Assembly: GCF_001426705.1 (NCBI RefSeq) | Contig: NZ_LMFC01000001.1 | Location: 1,331,355 to 1,395,354 of the forward strand | DNA from: Cellulomonas sp. Root485 | GTDB taxonomy: Bacteria > Actinomycetota > Actinomycetes > Actinomycetales > Cellulomonadaceae | Length of the DNA stretch: 64,000 nt | Direction: 5' to 3' | Shown here: in pieces, positions 62,100-64,000 of the stretch | Numbering within the stretch: the stretch's first letter is position 1 | Layout of the letters: the number at the start of each line of letters is the position of its first letter | Notes under the pieces: model-generated | Told to the model about the DNA's origin: nothing | Seen by the model: only the letters and a program-made list of their open reading frames with translations | The model's database searches: none | Position numbers and translations under genes: made by a program

Positions 62100-64000
62100 G
62101 TGCCCGAGCTCATCACCCTCACCGTCGACGGGATCGCGACCACGGTGGAGCCGGGGACGACGGGTACCGACCTGTACTCTTCCCGGCGCGACGTGGTCGT
62201 CGCCCGCGTGGACGGCGAGCTGCGTGACCTGCACCTCCCGCTGCCCGACGGCGCCGTGGTCGAGGCCGTGACCATCGACGAGCCGGACGGCCTCGCGGTG
62301 CTGCGGCACTCCGCGGCGCACGTGCTGGCGCAGGCCGTCCAGGAGATCAACCCGAAGGCGCGGCTCGGCATCGGGCCGCCGATCACCGACGGGTTCTACT
62401 ACGACTTCGACGTCGACACCCCGTTCACTCCCGAGGACCTCAAGGCGATCGAGAAGGTCATGGGCCGGATCGCCAAGGAGGGCCAGACCTTCCGCCGGTG
62501 GGACCTCTCCGAGGACGAGGCCCGTGCCGAGCTGCGCGACGAGCCGTACAAGCTGGAGCTCATCGGCCTCAAGGGTGACCCGCAGGCCGCCGACGGCGCG
62601 TCGGTCGAGGTCGGTCTCGGTGGGCTGAGCATCTACCAGAACGTGCGGGGCGCGGGTCGCGAGAGCGAGCAGGTCGTCTGGCAGGACCTCTGCCGCGGCC
62701 CGCACATCCCGAGCACCCGCCTGCTGGGCAACGGCTTCCAGCTGACCCGCTCCGCGGCGGCCTACTGGCGCGGGTCCGAGAAGAACCCACAGCTGCAGCG
62801 GGTCTACGGCACCGCCTGGCCGACCAAGGACGAGCTGCGCGCGTACCTCGAGCGCATCGCCGAGGCGGAGCGTCGAGACCACCGCCGGCTCGGCACCGAG
62901 CTGGACCTGTTCTCCTTCCCGGACGAGATCGGCTCCGGCCTGGCCGTGTTCCACCCGAAGGGCGGCGTCGTCCGCATGGAGATGGAGCACTACAGCCGGC
63001 TGCGGCACATCCAGGGTGGGTACGACTTCGTGAACACCCCGCACATCACCAAGAGCAAGCTCTACGAGATCTCGGGACACCTCGACTGGTACGCGGAGGG
63101 CATGTACCCCCCGATGACCCTCGACGAGGAGCGCGACGCCGACGGGCACGTCCGCAAGGCGGGGCAGCAGTACTACCTCAAGCCGATGAACTGCCCGATG
63201 CACAACCTGATCTTCGCGGCGCGGGGCCGGTCCTACCGTGAGCTGCCGCTGCGGCTGTTCGAGTTCGGCACCGTGTACCGGTACGAGAAGTCGGGCGTCG
63301 TGCACGGCATGACCCGCGCGCGCGGCTTCACCCAGGACGACGCCCACATCTACTGCACCCGCGAGCAGATGGCGGACGAGCTCACCACGACGCTGAAGTT
63401 CGTCCTGGACCTGCTCAAGGACTACGGGCTCGACGACTACTACCTGGAGCTCTCGACCAAGAACCCGGACAAGTTCGTGGGTTCCGACGAGGTCTGGGAC
63501 GAGGCCACGGAGACCCTGCGCGCGGTCGCGGAGGCGTCCGGGCTGGACCTGGTGCCGGACCCGGGCGGTGCGGCGTTCTACGGGCCGAAGATCTCCGTGC
63601 AGGTCAAGGACGCGCTCGGGCGCACCTGGCAGATGTCGACCATCCAGCTCGACTTCAACCTGCCGGAGCGGTTCGAGCTCGAGTACACCGCGTCCGACGG
63701 CAGCCGCCAGCGGCCCGTGATGATCCACCGTGCGCTCTTCGGTTCTGTCGAGCGGTTCTTCGCGGTGCTGACCGAGCACTACGGCGGCGCGTTCCCGGCC
63801 TGGCTCGCGCCGGTCCAGGTGCTGGCCGTGCCCGTTGCCGAGCCGTTCGAGGGCCACCTCGACGACGTCGTGAGCCAGCTGCGGGCGCAGGGGATCCGGG
63901 CCGAGGTGGACCGTACCGACGACCGGTTCGGCAAGAAGATCCGCAACGCCAGCACGCAGAAGATCCCGTTCGTGCTCATCGCCGGCGGCGAGGACGCCGA
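62100..64000 (+). CDS. thrS: Threonyl-tRNA synthetase (runs off window end)
   Basis: About 633 residues of this class II synthetase are inside the window. Domains in order are an N-terminal TGS domain (residues about 1-60), the SAD editing domain ([23 protein letters not shown]), and the catalytic domain with motif 2 ([31 protein letters not shown]), NCPMHN for the zinc cysteine, and motif 3 ([13 protein letters not shown]). The anticodon-binding domain starts ([11 protein letters not shown]) but is cut by the window end. GTG 62100 has AAGGAGG upstream. Confidence 0.97.
   Translation, partial: MPELITLTVDGIATTVEPGTTGTDLYSSRRDVVVARVDGELRDLHLPLPDGAVVEAVTIDEPDGLAVLRHSAAHVLAQAVQEINPKARLGIGPPITDGFYYDFDVDTPFTPEDLKAIEKVMGRIAKEGQTFRRWDLSEDEARAELRDEPYKLELIGLKGDPQAADGASVEVGLGGLSIYQNVRGAGRESEQVVWQDLCRGPHIPSTRLLGNGFQLTRSAAAYWRGSEKNPQLQRVYGTAWPTKDELRAYLERIAEAERRDHRRLGTELDLFSFPDEIGSGLAVFHPKGGVVRMEMEHYSRLRHIQGGYDFVNTPHITKSKLYEISGHLDWYAEGMYPPMTLDEERDADGHVRKAGQQYYLKPMNCPMHNLIFAARGRSYRELPLRLFEFGTVYRYEKSGVVHGMTRARGFTQDDAHIYCTREQMADELTTTLKFVLDLLKDYGLDDYYLELSTKNPDKFVGSDEVWDEATETLRAVAEASGLDLVPDPGGAAFYGPKISVQVKDALGRTWQMSTIQLDFNLPERFELEYTASDGSRQRPVMIHRALFGSVERFFAVLTEHYGGAFPAWLAPVQVLAVPVAEPFEGHLDDVVSQLRAQGIRAEVDRTDDRFGKKIRNASTQKIPFVLIAGGEDA

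Overview
The window reads as chromosome of a high-GC actinobacterium. Many starts are GTG, GGAGG-type ribosome sites are common, and several genes carry a TANNNT -10 box only 5-7 nt before the start codon, a typical actinobacterial leaderless layout. A RamB-type regulator, a DevS/DevR-like pair, an SsgA-like protein, two GH81 beta-1,3-glucanases and a glucuronide operon suggest a polysaccharide-degrading member of the Cellulomonadaceae (Cellulomonas-like). The genus is an inference from gene content, not proof.

Layout. 1-8.5 kb: the end of an SDR oxidoreductase, a glutamate decarboxylase / membrane protein / HrpB helicase run, a DUF4239 protein, two alpha/beta hydrolases and a DoxX-like protein. 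8.6-11.5 kb: a GAF histidine kinase, a flavodoxin-domain protein and a NarL-type regulator resembling the DevS/DevR redox-hypoxia system. 11.5-15.9 kb: a RamB-like regulator divergent from pyruvate phosphate dikinase. 15.9-18.8 kb: a secreted 5'-nucleotidase and a CorA transporter. 19.2-27.6 kb: the most striking block, a processive GT2 synthase, a membrane-fusion-like protein and a membrane-anchored GH81 glucanase joined by 4-nt overlaps, followed by a secreted GH81-FN3-FN3-CBM6 enzyme. I read it as a candidate beta-1,3-glucan (curdlan-like) synthesis, export and turnover locus.

27.6-35.6 kb: a LacI regulator next to an amylosucrase and a PPOX-fold protein, a TetR/flavin monooxygenase pair sharing a near-perfect operator, and an XRE regulator, an SDR and an alpha/beta hydrolase. 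35.6-44.6 kb: a glucuronoside regulon (UxaC, GPH symporter, beta-glucuronidase, LacI, mannonate oxidoreductase, frameshifted mannonate dehydratase, gluconokinase) with two matching LacI operators. 44.6-57.9 kb: mixed accessory and housekeeping genes, ending in an orphan DUF4157 (eCIS-core) protein with an internal HNH-like nuclease motif beside a tRNA cluster. 58-64 kb: tRNA-Val, -Cys and -Gly, the pabB-pabC pair, an SsgA-like protein, a second tRNA-Val, a secreted AMIN-like protein and the 5' part of thrS.

Regulation visible in the sequence: a shared 15-mer (GGGACCTTCGACCCT type) precedes the kinase/flavodoxin pair, the DoxX gene and a second flavodoxin gene, suggesting a local DevR-like regulon. 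Inverted repeats precede ppdK, tetR and the glucuronide genes. Strong hairpins close several transcription units.
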